Source: Ignavibacteria bacterium (GTDB lineage: Bacteria > Bacteroidota > Ignavibacteria > Tepidaquicellales > OLB5). From it: a stretch of DNA of 49,406 nucleotides. The notes under the pieces were generated by a model. It searched no databases. It was not told where the DNA came from and was given only the letters and a program-made list of their open reading frames with translations. Of the stretch, positions 1 to 9,452 are shown one piece after another (position 1 is the stretch's first letter; every line of letters begins with the position of its first letter). The position numbers and the translations under genes were made by a program. Location: the NCBI GenBank assembly GCA_030835085.1, contig JAUQWQ010000052.1, forward strand, positions 1 through 49,406, in the 5' to 3' direction.

Positions 1-1
1 T

Positions 2-367
2 TCGTCTGATACAGGATATGCTGTAGGTAAAAACGGGACAATTAGAAAAACTTCCAATGCATTGACATATATTCCAACAGTATCAAATATTATACCGGAG
101 AATTTTTCACTGGAACAAAATTATCCTAATCCGTTCAATCCTTCGACAAAGATCAAATTCAATATTCCCGCTGATGGAAATGAATATGTAAATTTAAAGA
201 TATTCGATAACCTCGGAAAAGAAGTGCGCACACTTGTTAACGGGAATATGAAACCCGGCGTTTATGAAATTGATTTTAATGCTGCAGATTTGCCAAGCGG
301 TGTGTATTTTTATAATATTCAGGCAGGTAAATATACTGATACAAAGAAAATGATACTGGTTAAGTAA
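2..367 (+). CDS. T9SS-sorted YCF48-like protein, 3' fragment
   Basis: The reading frame is open from the window edge, so this is the C-terminal end of a gene that starts upstream; an internal TTG at 62 is not a credible start. The first residues (GYAVGKNGTIRKTSN) resemble a YCF48/BNR propeller blade. A type A T9SS sorting domain follows, with QNYPNPFNPSTKI and an ending of SGVYFYNIQAG...KKMILVK. The domain would direct the mature protein across the outer membrane to the cell surface or medium. The 3' end overlaps the convergent CDF transporter by 8 bp, so no terminator fits between them. The propeller assignment rests on one blade only. Confidence 0.85.
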   Translation, partial: SSDTGYAVGKNGTIRKTSNALTYIPTVSNIIPENFSLEQNYPNPFNPSTKIKFNIPADGNEYVNLKIFDNLGKEVRTLVNGNMKPGVYEIDFNAADLPSGVYFYNIQAGKYTDTKKMILVK

Positions 368-1385
368 GCATTTCTTCGCTTACATCATCTATATCATATG
401 TCGGGAGTGATATAATTTTTTTTGAGTCCCACTTGATGTATTTTGAATTCGGTTCTTTGCGCACACCGCACTCAGGCATTGTGCAGATATGGCAGCATCG
501 CGGGTTACACGGGTCTAAATGAATCAGTGATTCCACCTGCTTTGTGCCAAGTGAGTCAATTATCCTGCGTTCAAGAAGGTCAACTGTTTCATGGCTTTCA
601 CTGACCGATTTATAATAAGGGACTATCAGATGGAAATCGACCATATACTTATCCCCTGATTTCCAGTACCTGAGCCTGTGAACATCAATCCAGTCAGGGT
701 GTTCTTTGCGTTGTGACTCCAAGCCCGAACCTATATCACTTATTATCTTGTCATCATTCTCGTTCATCAGTCCGCCAATGGATTCACGCACAAGGTGTTT
801 GCCGGTCCACAGAATATTCAGTGCAAGTATAATAGCAACTACCGGATCAAATAGTTTTATATCAGTAATTAATACAAGTACCAAAGCCGCAACAGCGCCA
901 AAGCTGGTTACGGAATCAGTCATAACATGCTTGCCATCTGCGATCAAAATCAGACTCTTAGTCTTCTTCCCTGTTCTTATCAGGTATAATCCAAGCAGTA
1001 AATTTATAACACTTGCCGCTGTGATAATTCCCGCACCTATATCAAGTGATGAAATTTCCCGGGGATAAACAATATCCCTGACAGCATACGCAATGATTGA
1101 AAATGCCGCAATGATGATCATTGCACCTTCAAATCCCGCTGAAAAAAACTCGATCTTTCCGTGTCCATAGGGATGCTCTTTATCAGCAGGCTTTGTTGAT
1201 AAATGCAGGCTGTAAAATGCGAACGACGTTGCCACAATGTGAACAACCGATTCAAGGGCATCTGAAAGCACAGCTGCAGAGCCTGTTAACAGGTATGCTC
1301 CTATTTTACCGAAAAACATCAGGAATCCGATCGAAAGGGATATCAGCGCTGCTTTTTTCTTCAGGTCAATCTCTTTTTTATCCAC
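360..1385 (-). CDS. cation diffusion facilitator (CDF) family metal transporter
   Basis: 341 aa. An N-terminal bundle of about six membrane segments contains the CDF metal-site regions: SDALESVVHI in the second segment and ADGKHVMTD (an HxxxD) in the fifth. A cytoplasmic ferredoxin-like domain follows, then a Cys-rich stretch HLDPCNPRCCHICTMPEC. Family members exchange protons for Zn2+, Fe2+, Mn2+ or similar ions at the inner membrane; the metal cannot be read from sequence. The gene is divergent from the TetR/RND operon. Its likely -7 box (TATATTTG, minus strand, 1423-1430) lies just upstream of an AGTTTCCAA box at 1407-1415, so the TetR protein may control it too. Confidence 0.9.
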   Translation of the reverse strand: MDKKEIDLKKKAALISLSIGFLMFFGKIGAYLLTGSAAVLSDALESVVHIVATSFAFYSLHLSTKPADKEHPYGHGKIEFFSAGFEGAMIIIAAFSIIAYAVRDIVYPREISSLDIGAGIITAASVINLLLGLYLIRTGKKTKSLILIADGKHVMTDSVTSFGAVAALVLVLITDIKLFDPVVAIILALNILWTGKHLVRESIGGLMNENDDKIISDIGSGLESQRKEHPDWIDVHRLRYWKSGDKYMVDFHLIVPYYKSVSESHETVDLLERRIIDSLGTKQVESLIHLDPCNPRCCHICTMPECGVRKEPNSKYIKWDSKKIISLPTYDIDDVSEEMLT

Positions 1386-1406
1386 TTACACAAATAACTG
1401 AATTTC

Positions 1407-1530
1407 AGTTTCCAATATTATACAAATATATGTTAAAATTCCGTTAATTTTCAGAATATTAATTTAACACTTGACAAATTAGTTTCCGTTAATTATTTTG
1501 GAAACTTAAGAAACGAAAATAGTTTCCAAT
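1407..1530. promoter_or_regulatory. divergent promoter region with four AGTTTCC boxes (candidate TetR operators)
   Basis: AGTTTCCAA occurs at 1407-1415, at 1521-1529, and on the minus strand at 1498-1506; AGTTTCCGT is at 1481-1489. They form inverted pairs: 1481-1506 (7-nt arms, 12-nt spacer) and 1498-1529 (9-nt arms, 14-nt spacer). A promoter-like TTGACA at 1471, 19 nt from TTATTTTG (1493-1500, one mismatch to TAnnTTTG), would be covered by the first pair. On the minus strand TATATTTG at 1423-1430 would serve the CDF gene. The arrangement suggests autoregulation by the adjacent TetR protein; this is inferred from position and symmetry. Confidence 0.6.
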
Positions 1531-1549
1531 CCCCAAGAATAGATCTGGA

Positions 1550-2179
1550 ATGGCAGAAGTTACGGAAAAAGAGAAAATACTGTATTTTACACACGCAAAG
1601 TTCATAACGGAGGGCTTTTATAAGACCACTATGGATGAAATTGCCCGTGACCTGCAAATGAGCAAAAAGACCATTTACAAGCATTTCGATTCAAAAGAAG
1701 AGCTGCTTGAAAATGTCTGCGGAATGAGAATGAACCTGATGGAAGAATTCCTTGAAGAAGTAGCTGAAAGTGAAGATGATGCTATAACAAAATTCCTCAA
1801 GATAATTCACAAGCAAAAGAGCATGTCAATGAACTGTTCACCAGTATGGTTCCGCGATCTTGAGATCCATGCTCCTCACTTAAGCAAAGAATTTGCGAAA
1901 GTTAGGCAGGAAAAAGTTACCAAGATCATGTCAAAACTGCTGGAGCAGGGCAAGAAAGAAAAAGTTGTAGAACACGTTCCGGTAGATATTATTATTACCG
2001 CGCTTAACGGCGCAATTGAAGCTGTTACCCACGCTGATTTTGTCCTCAACAGCAAATATTCTTTCCATGAAGCAATGAGAATTACCGCGGAAATCTTCTT
2101 TAACGGCTTTTTAACCGAGCTGGGTAAGGAAAAATTTTCAAATACAAAAAAACTGTTTGAAAATGTTCTGCACAATTAG
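1550..2179 (+). CDS. TetR/AcrR family transcriptional regulator
   Basis: 209 aa. An N-terminal three-helix DNA-binding domain occupies roughly residues 12-58 and includes TTMDEIARDLQMSKKTIYKH, the usual TetR helix-turn-helix, followed by FDSKEELL. The rest is a helical ligand-binding and dimerisation domain without a recognisable ligand signature. It is the first gene of an operon with TolC, adaptor and RND pump genes (41 bp to the next gene), the standard position for a local efflux repressor. The upstream AGTTTCC boxes are its most likely operators. The inducer is unknown. Confidence 0.92.
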   Translation: MAEVTEKEKILYFTHAKFITEGFYKTTMDEIARDLQMSKKTIYKHFDSKEELLENVCGMRMNLMEEFLEEVAESEDDAITKFLKIIHKQKSMSMNCSPVWFRDLEIHAPHLSKEFAKVRQEKVTKIMSKLLEQGKKEKVVEHVPVDIIITALNGAIEAVTHADFVLNSKYSFHEAMRITAEIFFNGFLTELGKEKFSNTKKLFENVLHN

Positions 2180-2220
2180 TACCAATCAAAAACAATTTTA
2201 ATAATATCATAAATTAATTT

Positions 2221-3528
2221 ATGAATAAACTAATCGCCGCCTTGATCCTTTTTACTGTGTTTGCCTCTGCGGCATACAGCCAAAGCGTAAGAACGCTTAC
2301 GCTGTATGATGCTATAAACCTTGCAAAAAGGAACAATTCAGATTATGTAATTGCCAAGCTTGATAAAATGAAAGCTGATAAACAGGTCTCCGAAGTTTAC
2401 AGCGAAAATTTACTGCCAAGTTTAACGTTAAGCTCAAGATATGCCAGGTCGTTCAGGAAACAAACGATCAATATCTTCGGGCAAAACTATGAGATAGGCT
2501 CGGATAATAGTATAACTACTACATTGGACGTCTCCGAGCCTATTCCTTTTTTAGGTACTCCCGTTTTTAACGGCATTCGCATAGCTGAGTACTATTCACG
2601 CATCCAGGAAGAGAATGTAAAAAGCGTTGAAGTTAAAATTAAAACTGATGTAAAAAAATCGTTCTTCAACGTTCTGCTGTTAAAAGAAGTAATAAAGCTG
2701 AATGAACAGAGTATCGATAATGCCACAGAGAACTTAAGAGTGGTTGAAGCCAGGTATAAAGCCGGCGTTGCGCTTGAGTATGATTATATAAGAGCAAAAG
2801 TTAAAGTAGAGACTTTAAAACCGCAGCTCACCCAGTCACAAAATAACCTTGAAATTGCCAAGAAATTCCTTAAAAATAATATCGGACTTAAAGATGGCGG
2901 TGATATTGATGTTGTTGGCGCTCTGAGCTATGACAGCACAGAAGTGTGGGGCTCAACTGACGACCTGATAAAAAAGATAAGTGAGAACAATGTAGCTATA
3001 CGCCAGCTGAAGCTGAGCAAAAAAATAAATGAACAGCTTGCAGAAGTTGATTATGCTAACTACCTTCCAAAGTTCTACGTCTTCGGGCAGTGGCAAAGCC
3101 AGGCAAATGAAAATGACGGCAGGTCATTAACCGGTTACAGGTTCTATAATTCAATTGTTGCCGGTATCGGAGTTAACTGGAGCCTCAACCTTTTCAGGAA
3201 TTCATACAAAGAGGACCAGTCATTAATAGAAATAAAAAAATCAGAAGAAACTATAGTTAAGACAAAGGAACTCCTTAAAACACAGACACAAAGCGTTATA
3301 CTTAAGATCGAAGATGCAAAGAACAGGATAAAGTCTCAGGAAGAGATAGTTAATACCGCGCAGCGCGGTTACGATCTGGCTTTGATAAGTTATAAAAGCG
3401 GAGTGCTTAACCAGATTGATGTAGTTGATGCTGAACTGGCTCTCAGCCAGGTAAAGCTTGCATATATACAGGCTATATATGATTACCTGAATGCGAGAAG
3501 CGAGCTTGAACAGCTTCTGGAGAAATAA
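2221..3528 (+). CDS. TolC family outer-membrane efflux protein
   Basis: 435 aa with a Sec signal peptide (MNKLIAALILFTVFASAAYS). Two long heptad-rich halves repeat the OEP fold: one near residues 25-215 (LTLYDAINLAKRNN, then VVEARYKAGVALEYDYIRAK) and one near 225-430 (YDLALISYKSGVLNQIDVVD). The length is typical of TolC/OprM. It would form the outer-membrane and periplasmic exit duct for the RND pump encoded two genes downstream; the adaptor gene starts 5 bp after its stop. Confidence 0.93.
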   Translation: MNKLIAALILFTVFASAAYSQSVRTLTLYDAINLAKRNNSDYVIAKLDKMKADKQVSEVYSENLLPSLTLSSRYARSFRKQTINIFGQNYEIGSDNSITTTLDVSEPIPFLGTPVFNGIRIAEYYSRIQEENVKSVEVKIKTDVKKSFFNVLLLKEVIKLNEQSIDNATENLRVVEARYKAGVALEYDYIRAKVKVETLKPQLTQSQNNLEIAKKFLKNNIGLKDGGDIDVVGALSYDSTEVWGSTDDLIKKISENNVAIRQLKLSKKINEQLAEVDYANYLPKFYVFGQWQSQANENDGRSLTGYRFYNSIVAGIGVNWSLNLFRNSYKEDQSLIEIKKSEETIVKTKELLKTQTQSVILKIEDAKNRIKSQEEIVNTAQRGYDLALISYKSGVLNQIDVVDAELALSQVKLAYIQAIYDYLNARSELEQLLEK

Positions 3529-3533
3529 ATAAA

Positions 3534-4616
3534 ATGAGAGAGAAATTTTTAAACATACCATCCATGACTAAAATTAAATTGATTTTACCCGTCACTTTAC
3601 TGATATTATTGATATCAGTGATAATAACAGGCTGCGGCAAAGGCGGGGGTGAAACAAAAGACCAATCTAACGAAAAGAAAATACCGCTGGTAAAAGTAAG
3701 TAATGTGGAGTACAGCACCTTTTCGGATAATTTTAAAGTTGCCGGCGTTATAAAACCGTTTACCTCGGCCAAAATATCTTCAGAAGAAGGCGGTCTGATA
3801 ACCTATCTTACTAAAGATAAAGGAAGCTACGTTAGCAAAGGTGAAATTGTTGCAAGGATAAAAAAAGATGTTGAGAACGCGACTTTGGAGCAGACAGAAG
3901 CACAGATAGAGCTTGCGCGCATGAATTACGAAAAGCAAAAGCAGCTTTATGAAGATAACGCAACTACTGAAATGCAGTATCTTACCGCCAAATGGCAGTA
4001 TGAAGCCGCAGTCAGGGGAGCTGATATTCTGAAAACAAGGTTAAAGACCGGTTTTGTGCGCTCACCCATAAGCGGAGTAGTGGATGATAAGTTCATGAAC
4101 AAAGGCGAAATGTCCGCACCGGGCTCGCCGATATTCAGTGTAATAGATATTTCCACAGTAAAAGTATCAGCCGGTGTACCTGAAATGTATATAACGAAAG
4201 TTAAACAGGGACAGAGCGTAAAGATCACAGTTGATGTGCTGCCCGGTGTGGAGTTTGAAGGCAAAATAAGTTATATAGCCCCGGCGCTTGCAGGTACAAG
4301 CAGAACATTTGAAATAGAAATACTTATCAATAACCGCGATAAGACCCTGAAACCGGGAATGAACGCAAATGTGCAGATCTCAGAATTCACAAAGGAAAAC
4401 GCGATAGTAGTATCACAGGACCTGATAGTTGATTACGGTGAAGTGCAGTATGTATTTATACTAGATGGCGATATTGCAAGAAAACGTGAATTAAAACTTG
4501 GCGGAAGAAACGGCAACCAGGTATTGATAGACAGCGGTCTGAATGCAGGTGATAAGCTGATTACAGACGGATTCCAGGCTTTAAAAGATGGCGATAAAGT
4601 GCAGGTTGTTCAGTAA
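3534..4616 (+). CDS. RND efflux periplasmic adaptor (membrane fusion lipoprotein)
   Basis: 360 aa. The likelier functional start is ATG 3564, which gives a clean lipoprotein signal (MTKIKLIL...VIITGC) with the lipid-carrying Cys followed by a Gly/Lys linker; ATG 3534 adds ten residues and sits 5 bp after the tolC-like stop. The mature part shows the HlyD/AcrA order: a lipoyl half (GLITYLTKDKGSYVSKGE), an alpha-helical hairpin (ATLEQTEAQIELARMNYEKQ), the second lipoyl half (FVRSPISGVVDDKFMNKGE), a beta-barrel and a membrane-proximal domain. It bridges the RND pump and the TolC duct. Confidence 0.93.
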   Translation: MREKFLNIPSMTKIKLILPVTLLILLISVIITGCGKGGGETKDQSNEKKIPLVKVSNVEYSTFSDNFKVAGVIKPFTSAKISSEEGGLITYLTKDKGSYVSKGEIVARIKKDVENATLEQTEAQIELARMNYEKQKQLYEDNATTEMQYLTAKWQYEAAVRGADILKTRLKTGFVRSPISGVVDDKFMNKGEMSAPGSPIFSVIDISTVKVSAGVPEMYITKVKQGQSVKITVDVLPGVEFEGKISYIAPALAGTSRTFEIEILINNRDKTLKPGMNANVQISEFTKENAIVVSQDLIVDYGEVQYVFILDGDIARKRELKLGGRNGNQVLIDSGLNAGDKLITDGFQALKDGDKVQVVQ

Positions 4617-4639
4617 AAATCTAACTTAAACCAGAGAAC

Positions 4640-7600
4640 ATGAAATTTTTCAAATTATTTGTAGATAATAAAGTAGTAGTATATATCTTCACTTTTATAA
4701 TAGTGCTGGCCGGTATATCTGCTTATGTCGGGCTTCCCCGGGAAGCCTCTCCTTCTATCCAGATTCCGTATGTATTCATTTCTACGGTTTATGTCGGGGT
4801 ATCACCTGAGGAAATAGAAAAGCTGGTTACTATGGAAATAGAAAAACAGGTTAAGGCTATTTCCGATATTAAACAGATAACATCTGTATCACGTGAGAGT
4901 TTTTCTTCAATTACCGTTGAGTTCAACCCTGATGTGAAGATAGATGACGCTCTTCAAAAAGTGCGTGATAAAGTTTCTGTGGCAAAAACCAATATGCCGA
5001 ATGATATTGAAGAACCTGTCATTGCAGAGGTAAATCTTTCAGAGCAGCCTATTCTATATATTAATATTGCGGGCAACTACGGACTTTCAAAGCTGAAAGA
5101 AGTTGCCGATAAACTAAGCGACCAGATAGAAGGTGTACCCGGCGTATTAAGCGCAGAAGTTGTAGGCGGACTTGAACGCGAAGTAAAAATTAATGTAGAT
5201 GCTGACCGCCTTAAATATTACAGCCTTGGTTTAAATGATATTACCAACGCCATAAGCGCTGAAAACCTGAATATTCCCGGCGGAAGTGTTGATATAGGTG
5301 ACCTGAACTATCTTATCCGCGTACCCGGTGAAGTAGAAGACCCGCGCATTTTTGGCGATCTTATTGTGAAATCTGATATGAAAGGAAATCCAATATACAT
5401 CAGGGATGTTGCCCAGGTAATTTACGGATATAAAGAAAGAACAAGCTTTTCCCGCGAGAACGGCGAAGATGCAGTAACAATTATAATAAAGAAGCAAAGC
5501 GGTGAAAACCTTGTCAGGATAGCTGATGATATTAAAGAGATAGTTAAAGTTGAAGAAAAGAACATTCCTGCCGGAATGAAGATCAGCTTAACCGGTGACC
5601 AGTCAAAATCGATCAAGAATACTGTTCATGAGCTTGAAAACGGCGTAATAACAGGTGTTGTGCTTGTTGTTTTGGTGTTGTTCCTGTTCCTTGGCTTCAG
5701 GATCGCTTCACTTACTGCAACCTCAATACCGCTTTCATTCCTTATTTCATTCATTGTGCTGAGCGCTATGGGTGTTACGCTGAATATTGTGGTTTTGTTT
5801 ACGCTAATACTTGTGCTTGGTATCATTGTTGATGATGCTATTGTTGTAATGGAAAATATTTTCAGGCTTCAGGAAAAGGAGGGATACTCGCCGTATGATT
5901 CCGCGCTTGAGGGTCCCCGTGAAGTGGCATTCCCTGTAACTATTGCTACATTAACAATTATCGCTTCATTTTTCCCGCTGTTGTTCTTCCCGGGAATAGT
6001 TGGTGAGTTTATGCGTTACCTGCCTCTGACACTTATTGTGTGTTTGTTCTCTTCATTGTTTGTGGCAATGGTGATCAGCCCGGTACAGGCAGCAGTCTTC
6101 ATTCACGTTAAGAAGCAGAAAGAAAAAGACGCGAAGAAGAAGTTCAGACCAATAAGCCGCTTTATTGAACACTTTGACGAAAAGTTCTTTTCAACAGTAC
6201 TTGGCATGTATGAAAAAACTCTTCGCTATGCGCTTAGACACAGGGTACTTACAATAGGCGGAACAGTTGCATTGCTGATAGTTTCATTCATAGTGTACGG
6301 AATGTTCAACAATGGTGTTGAGTTCTTCCCCAATGTTGAACCCCGCCAGGCAAACATAAATATTGTTATGCCAAGCGGAACGAATATTGATAAGACCAAT
6401 GAGTTCACAAAGCTGCTTGAACAGAAAATAAAGCCTTTTGATGATATAGAATACTATGTTTCAAATGTAGGCTCATCAAGCAATCCAATGGATTTTGGCG
6501 GCTCTGTTTCAAACAAGAGCACTATTACTATCAATTTTTACGATAAGCTTGATAGAAAACGCAGTTCATTTGAAGCGATGGAAGATATCCGTACGGCAAT
6601 TTCAGGAATAGCCGGCGGAGATATTGATATTCAGAAACAGGCCAACGGTCCGCCGACAGGTCCCCCGGTGAACATTGAGATCACGGGCGATGATTTCGTA
6701 AAGCTGGGCGCACTGGCTGACCAGATAAAAGACCAGATAAAAGATATCCCCGGGCTTGCGGATCTGAAGGATGATTATATTGAATCAAGACCCGAAATCA
6801 AGATCACTATCGATAGGGACAGGGCTGCACTGTATAAGCTCAGTACAGCATCAATTGCAGGTACTATCAGAACAGCAATTAACGGTACTGAAGCCAGCAA
6901 GTTCCGTGTAGGCGAAGATGAGTATGATATTACTGTTAGACTTGATAAGAAACAAAGGGATAATGTTTCATCAATTGAAAACCTGTTCATCACAAACAGG
7001 GATGGAGCAAACATTCCGTTGACCTCTGTTGCAAGCATTCAATTTTCGGGCGGACTGGAGAAGATCAACCGTAAGGACCAGAAGCGCGTTGTTACAGTTT
7101 CTGCAAACGCTGAAGGCAGGCTTGGTAATGATGTTTTAAAGGATGTACAGGCAAAGCTCAAAGATTTTAAGATGCCTGATGAATACACAATAAGCTACAC
7201 CGGTGAAAATGAAGACCAGAACGAAGCATCAGCATTCTTAGGAAAGGCTTTTCTTGTATCGCTGCTGCTGATATTTTTGTTCATGGTTATGGAGTTCAAT
7301 TCATTGAGAACACCGCTGATCATCATGTTTTCAGTACTGCTTTCACTAATAGGTGTGTTCTTCGGACTTCTTGTAACGCAGACACCGTTTGGTATTATGA
7401 TGACAGGTATAGGTGTAATTTCACTTGGCGGTATTGTGGTCAGGAATGCTATCGTACTTTTGGATTTCCAGAAGGAGCTTGTAAAACGCGGATTATCGCG
7501 GGATGAAGCCCTTGTGCAGTCAGGTGTTATCAGGTTAAGGCCTGTGTTCCTGACAGCTGTATGTACTATACTAGGGCTTGTACCTTTGACAACAGGCGTT

Positions 7601-7831
7601 GATTTTGACTGGAGAACTTTAAGCTGGGTTATCGGCGGAGAAAATACCGCTTTCTGGAGACCGATGGGTGTTGCGATCATATTCGGACTTTCCGCGGCAA
7701 CATTCTTAACTCTGGTTGTTATTCCCGCAATATTCAGCTGGGTTGATGATGTTATGCTTAGGTTAACAGGTAAAAGGAAAAAAACAGAAGTGAAGCCCGT
7801 TGCAGGCGAAGAAGCACCGGCAAAAGCTTAG
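4640..7831 (+). CDS. RND multidrug efflux pump, AcrB/HAE1-like permease
   Basis: 1063 aa, a full-length RND protein: one N-terminal transmembrane helix, a large porter domain, helices 2-6, a second porter domain, helices 7-12. The proton-relay pair in helix 4 is present (IVDDAIVV, Asp398 and Asp399). In helix 10 the segment GGIVVRNAIVLL has Arg935 where AcrB has its conserved Lys, with the following Asn kept. It should drive proton-coupled export of hydrophobic or amphiphilic compounds across both membranes with its two upstream partners. Sequence does not settle the substrate; a metal pump is less likely. A strong terminator follows. Confidence 0.95.
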   Translation: MKFFKLFVDNKVVVYIFTFIIVLAGISAYVGLPREASPSIQIPYVFISTVYVGVSPEEIEKLVTMEIEKQVKAISDIKQITSVSRESFSSITVEFNPDVKIDDALQKVRDKVSVAKTNMPNDIEEPVIAEVNLSEQPILYINIAGNYGLSKLKEVADKLSDQIEGVPGVLSAEVVGGLEREVKINVDADRLKYYSLGLNDITNAISAENLNIPGGSVDIGDLNYLIRVPGEVEDPRIFGDLIVKSDMKGNPIYIRDVAQVIYGYKERTSFSRENGEDAVTIIIKKQSGENLVRIADDIKEIVKVEEKNIPAGMKISLTGDQSKSIKNTVHELENGVITGVVLVVLVLFLFLGFRIASLTATSIPLSFLISFIVLSAMGVTLNIVVLFTLILVLGIIVDDAIVVMENIFRLQEKEGYSPYDSALEGPREVAFPVTIATLTIIASFFPLLFFPGIVGEFMRYLPLTLIVCLFSSLFVAMVISPVQAAVFIHVKKQKEKDAKKKFRPISRFIEHFDEKFFSTVLGMYEKTLRYALRHRVLTIGGTVALLIVSFIVYGMFNNGVEFFPNVEPRQANINIVMPSGTNIDKTNEFTKLLEQKIKPFDDIEYYVSNVGSSSNPMDFGGSVSNKSTITINFYDKLDRKRSSFEAMEDIRTAISGIAGGDIDIQKQANGPPTGPPVNIEITGDDFVKLGALADQIKDQIKDIPGLADLKDDYIESRPEIKITIDRDRAALYKLSTASIAGTIRTAINGTEASKFRVGEDEYDITVRLDKKQRDNVSSIENLFITNRDGANIPLTSVASIQFSGGLEKINRKDQKRVVTVSANAEGRLGNDVLKDVQAKLKDFKMPDEYTISYTGENEDQNEASAFLGKAFLVSLLLIFLFMVMEFNSLRTPLIIMFSVLLSLIGVFFGLLVTQTPFGIMMTGIGVISLGGIVVRNAIVLLDFQKELVKRGLSRDEALVQSGVIRLRPVFLTAVCTILGLVPLTTGVDFDWRTLSWVIGGENTAFWRPMGVAIIFGLSAATFLTLVVIPAIFSWVDDVMLRLTGKRKKTEVKPVAGEEAPAKA

Positions 7832-7935
7832 GTATTTTTTAAAAAATTTTGTTAATTGTTATTTGTTAATTGATTTCATTACCTCCGTTTGATTAAATGC
7901 TCTTTGATGGTTAGAGCAAATGTTAATTGAACAAT

Positions 7936-7970
7936 AAAGCCCGGCTTAGTTTTGCCGGGCTTTTGTTTTT
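7936..7970 (+). terminator. Rho-independent terminator of the RND operon
   Basis: Ten-bp stem AAAGCCCGGC (7936-7945) with GCCGGGCTTT (7954-7963), an 8-nt loop, then a T-rich tail. It lies between the RND gene and the convergent helical-protein gene and may work in both directions. Confidence 0.85.
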
Positions 7971-7994
7971 TTCAGTATTACGGAAAGTTTAGAC

Positions 7995-9452
7995 TTATTT
8001 CAGCTCTTCAGTTTTTCTGATAAGCCATTTCCTGTTTGCAGTCACAGGAGTTTCTTCAATTTTCTTCAGCAGTTCATCTTTACTTCCCTGAAAATTATCT
8101 ATCCTTCCTTTTATTAGGTAACCCATCAGGGATAGAAAATTTCTGTTCTTTTCCCTGTACTGCTCTGTGAGAGTCTTATTGTTTGCCAGCAGCTTTTTAA
8201 AGCTTTCAATTGCTGCAATTGCTGTTTCAAAATGAGAGAGCTCATAAAGCGCCATCAGGCTAAGCATTTTTACATCAATTTTATAAAAGATCTGCGATGT
8301 CCTTACCTTCTGAAGATGCTTAAGCGTTTCCCCGAAGTTCCTTTTTTCGAAATTAAGCTGCGCCATTGATAGTTCTTCAATGCTCTGCCTGTCCTTCTTC
8401 TGCAGCTCATCCCTGTAATCATGTATAAATCTTTCTGCCCAGTCAAATTTCCCTGCCTTCAGCGCTGATAAGTAAATGTTACGGTATTTCATGACTGTCA
8501 TTGGCGCCTGTTTGGAAGGTTTATACATGTCATTTTTCAGTTCATAATCATACGTTTCGTGAAGGTCGTTATAGAATTCAAGCTTGCCTGAGTTTATCTT
8601 TTGTGCAATGATTGATTCCAGAAGATGAAGCAGGTGCTGAAACTCAGTTTTAGTCAGTTTCTCTTTGCTGCTGAAGAGCAGCTCTTTGAATGAGATGTAA
8701 GCTGAATTATCATTTACATTCAGATTGCAAAGCATTGCGTAATAAAGAAGCTTAATATGAATACTGTGCTCAATGTTGTTTGTTTCCATGTAAGCAAGTA
8801 CTTTGTTCATATCCAGGTTCCTTATCACATTATCCAGAAGGTTTACATCTGAACTGATGTTAAAAGAAAACTCGTTTATCCTGTTGTTTATGGATAGCCT
8901 TAGAAGGTGTTTAAGGAAATAATGGACCAGGTATTCCCCGGCCTTAAGAATATGTACTGTAGCTTCTGCCTGCCGGTTATTTATAATGGCATTGGTGAAT
9001 CTTTCTTCTTCCATCCTGTAAAGCAGCAGGTGCAGCTCTTTAACCGCTCCCGGGTTATCCCTTGCAAGCAGTTCAACTGCCAGTGTCTCCTTATCAAACA
9101 GCTGACCCGCATCGCGGGTTGTAAGGTTCGTTATAAGCATCAGCGTTTTTTCAAAACTCTCTCTTTCCAGCATATCATGAGCAAGGAATTCTCTTTCAAG
9201 CTTAAAAAGCTCTGTGTTCAGGTTTTTGATAACCTGGTCATTATAGGGTTTGCCTTTAAAAAGTTTATTATACAGTCTTTCTTTTGTGATGCTCTTTGAA
9301 GTAAAACCGGGGTAATCTTTCCTTAATTCATCAAAGAGACTGACCACTCTTGTATTTTTATTGAAGTACGGCGACCTGACAAAATCACCGAAGCTTTTCA
9401 TCTCCGCAGCTGAAAACGAGGAAAGCAATAACACTGACTTACTTTTGTGCAT
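7995..9452 (-). CDS. unrecognised all-helical protein, SPYFN family, copy 1
   Basis: 485 aa, no signal peptide or membrane segment, so probably cytoplasmic. I do not recognise a named domain. It is a paralogue of the genes at 23700-25178 and 35050-36489. Shared features: an N-terminal block with SPYFNKN, then a Tyr-Pro-x-Phe and a YN pair; a middle block with FEKRNFGETLKHL and KIDVKMLSLMALYE that looks like TPR-type helical hairpins; and a C-terminal NRKWLIRKTEEL. Its 5' end is divergent from a T9SS cargo gene (9984) and its 3' end is convergent with the RND operon. A scaffold or regulatory role is possible, but nothing in the sequence shows it. Confidence 0.85.
   Translation of the reverse strand: MHKSKSVLLLSSFSAAEMKSFGDFVRSPYFNKNTRVVSLFDELRKDYPGFTSKSITKERLYNKLFKGKPYNDQVIKNLNTELFKLEREFLAHDMLERESFEKTLMLITNLTTRDAGQLFDKETLAVELLARDNPGAVKELHLLLYRMEEERFTNAIINNRQAEATVHILKAGEYLVHYFLKHLLRLSINNRINEFSFNISSDVNLLDNVIRNLDMNKVLAYMETNNIEHSIHIKLLYYAMLCNLNVNDNSAYISFKELLFSSKEKLTKTEFQHLLHLLESIIAQKINSGKLEFYNDLHETYDYELKNDMYKPSKQAPMTVMKYRNIYLSALKAGKFDWAERFIHDYRDELQKKDRQSIEELSMAQLNFEKRNFGETLKHLQKVRTSQIFYKIDVKMLSLMALYELSHFETAIAAIESFKKLLANNKTLTEQYREKNRNFLSLMGYLIKGRIDNFQGSKDELLKKIEETPVTANRKWLIRKTEELK

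Noticed and set aside
62-367. Complete 101-aa gene starting at TTG 62
   Set aside because: The frame is open to the window edge and encodes a propeller blade upstream, so it is a 3' fragment.
706-1447. Plus-strand ORFs opposite the CDF gene
   Set aside because: They are antisense shadows of a well-supported transporter.
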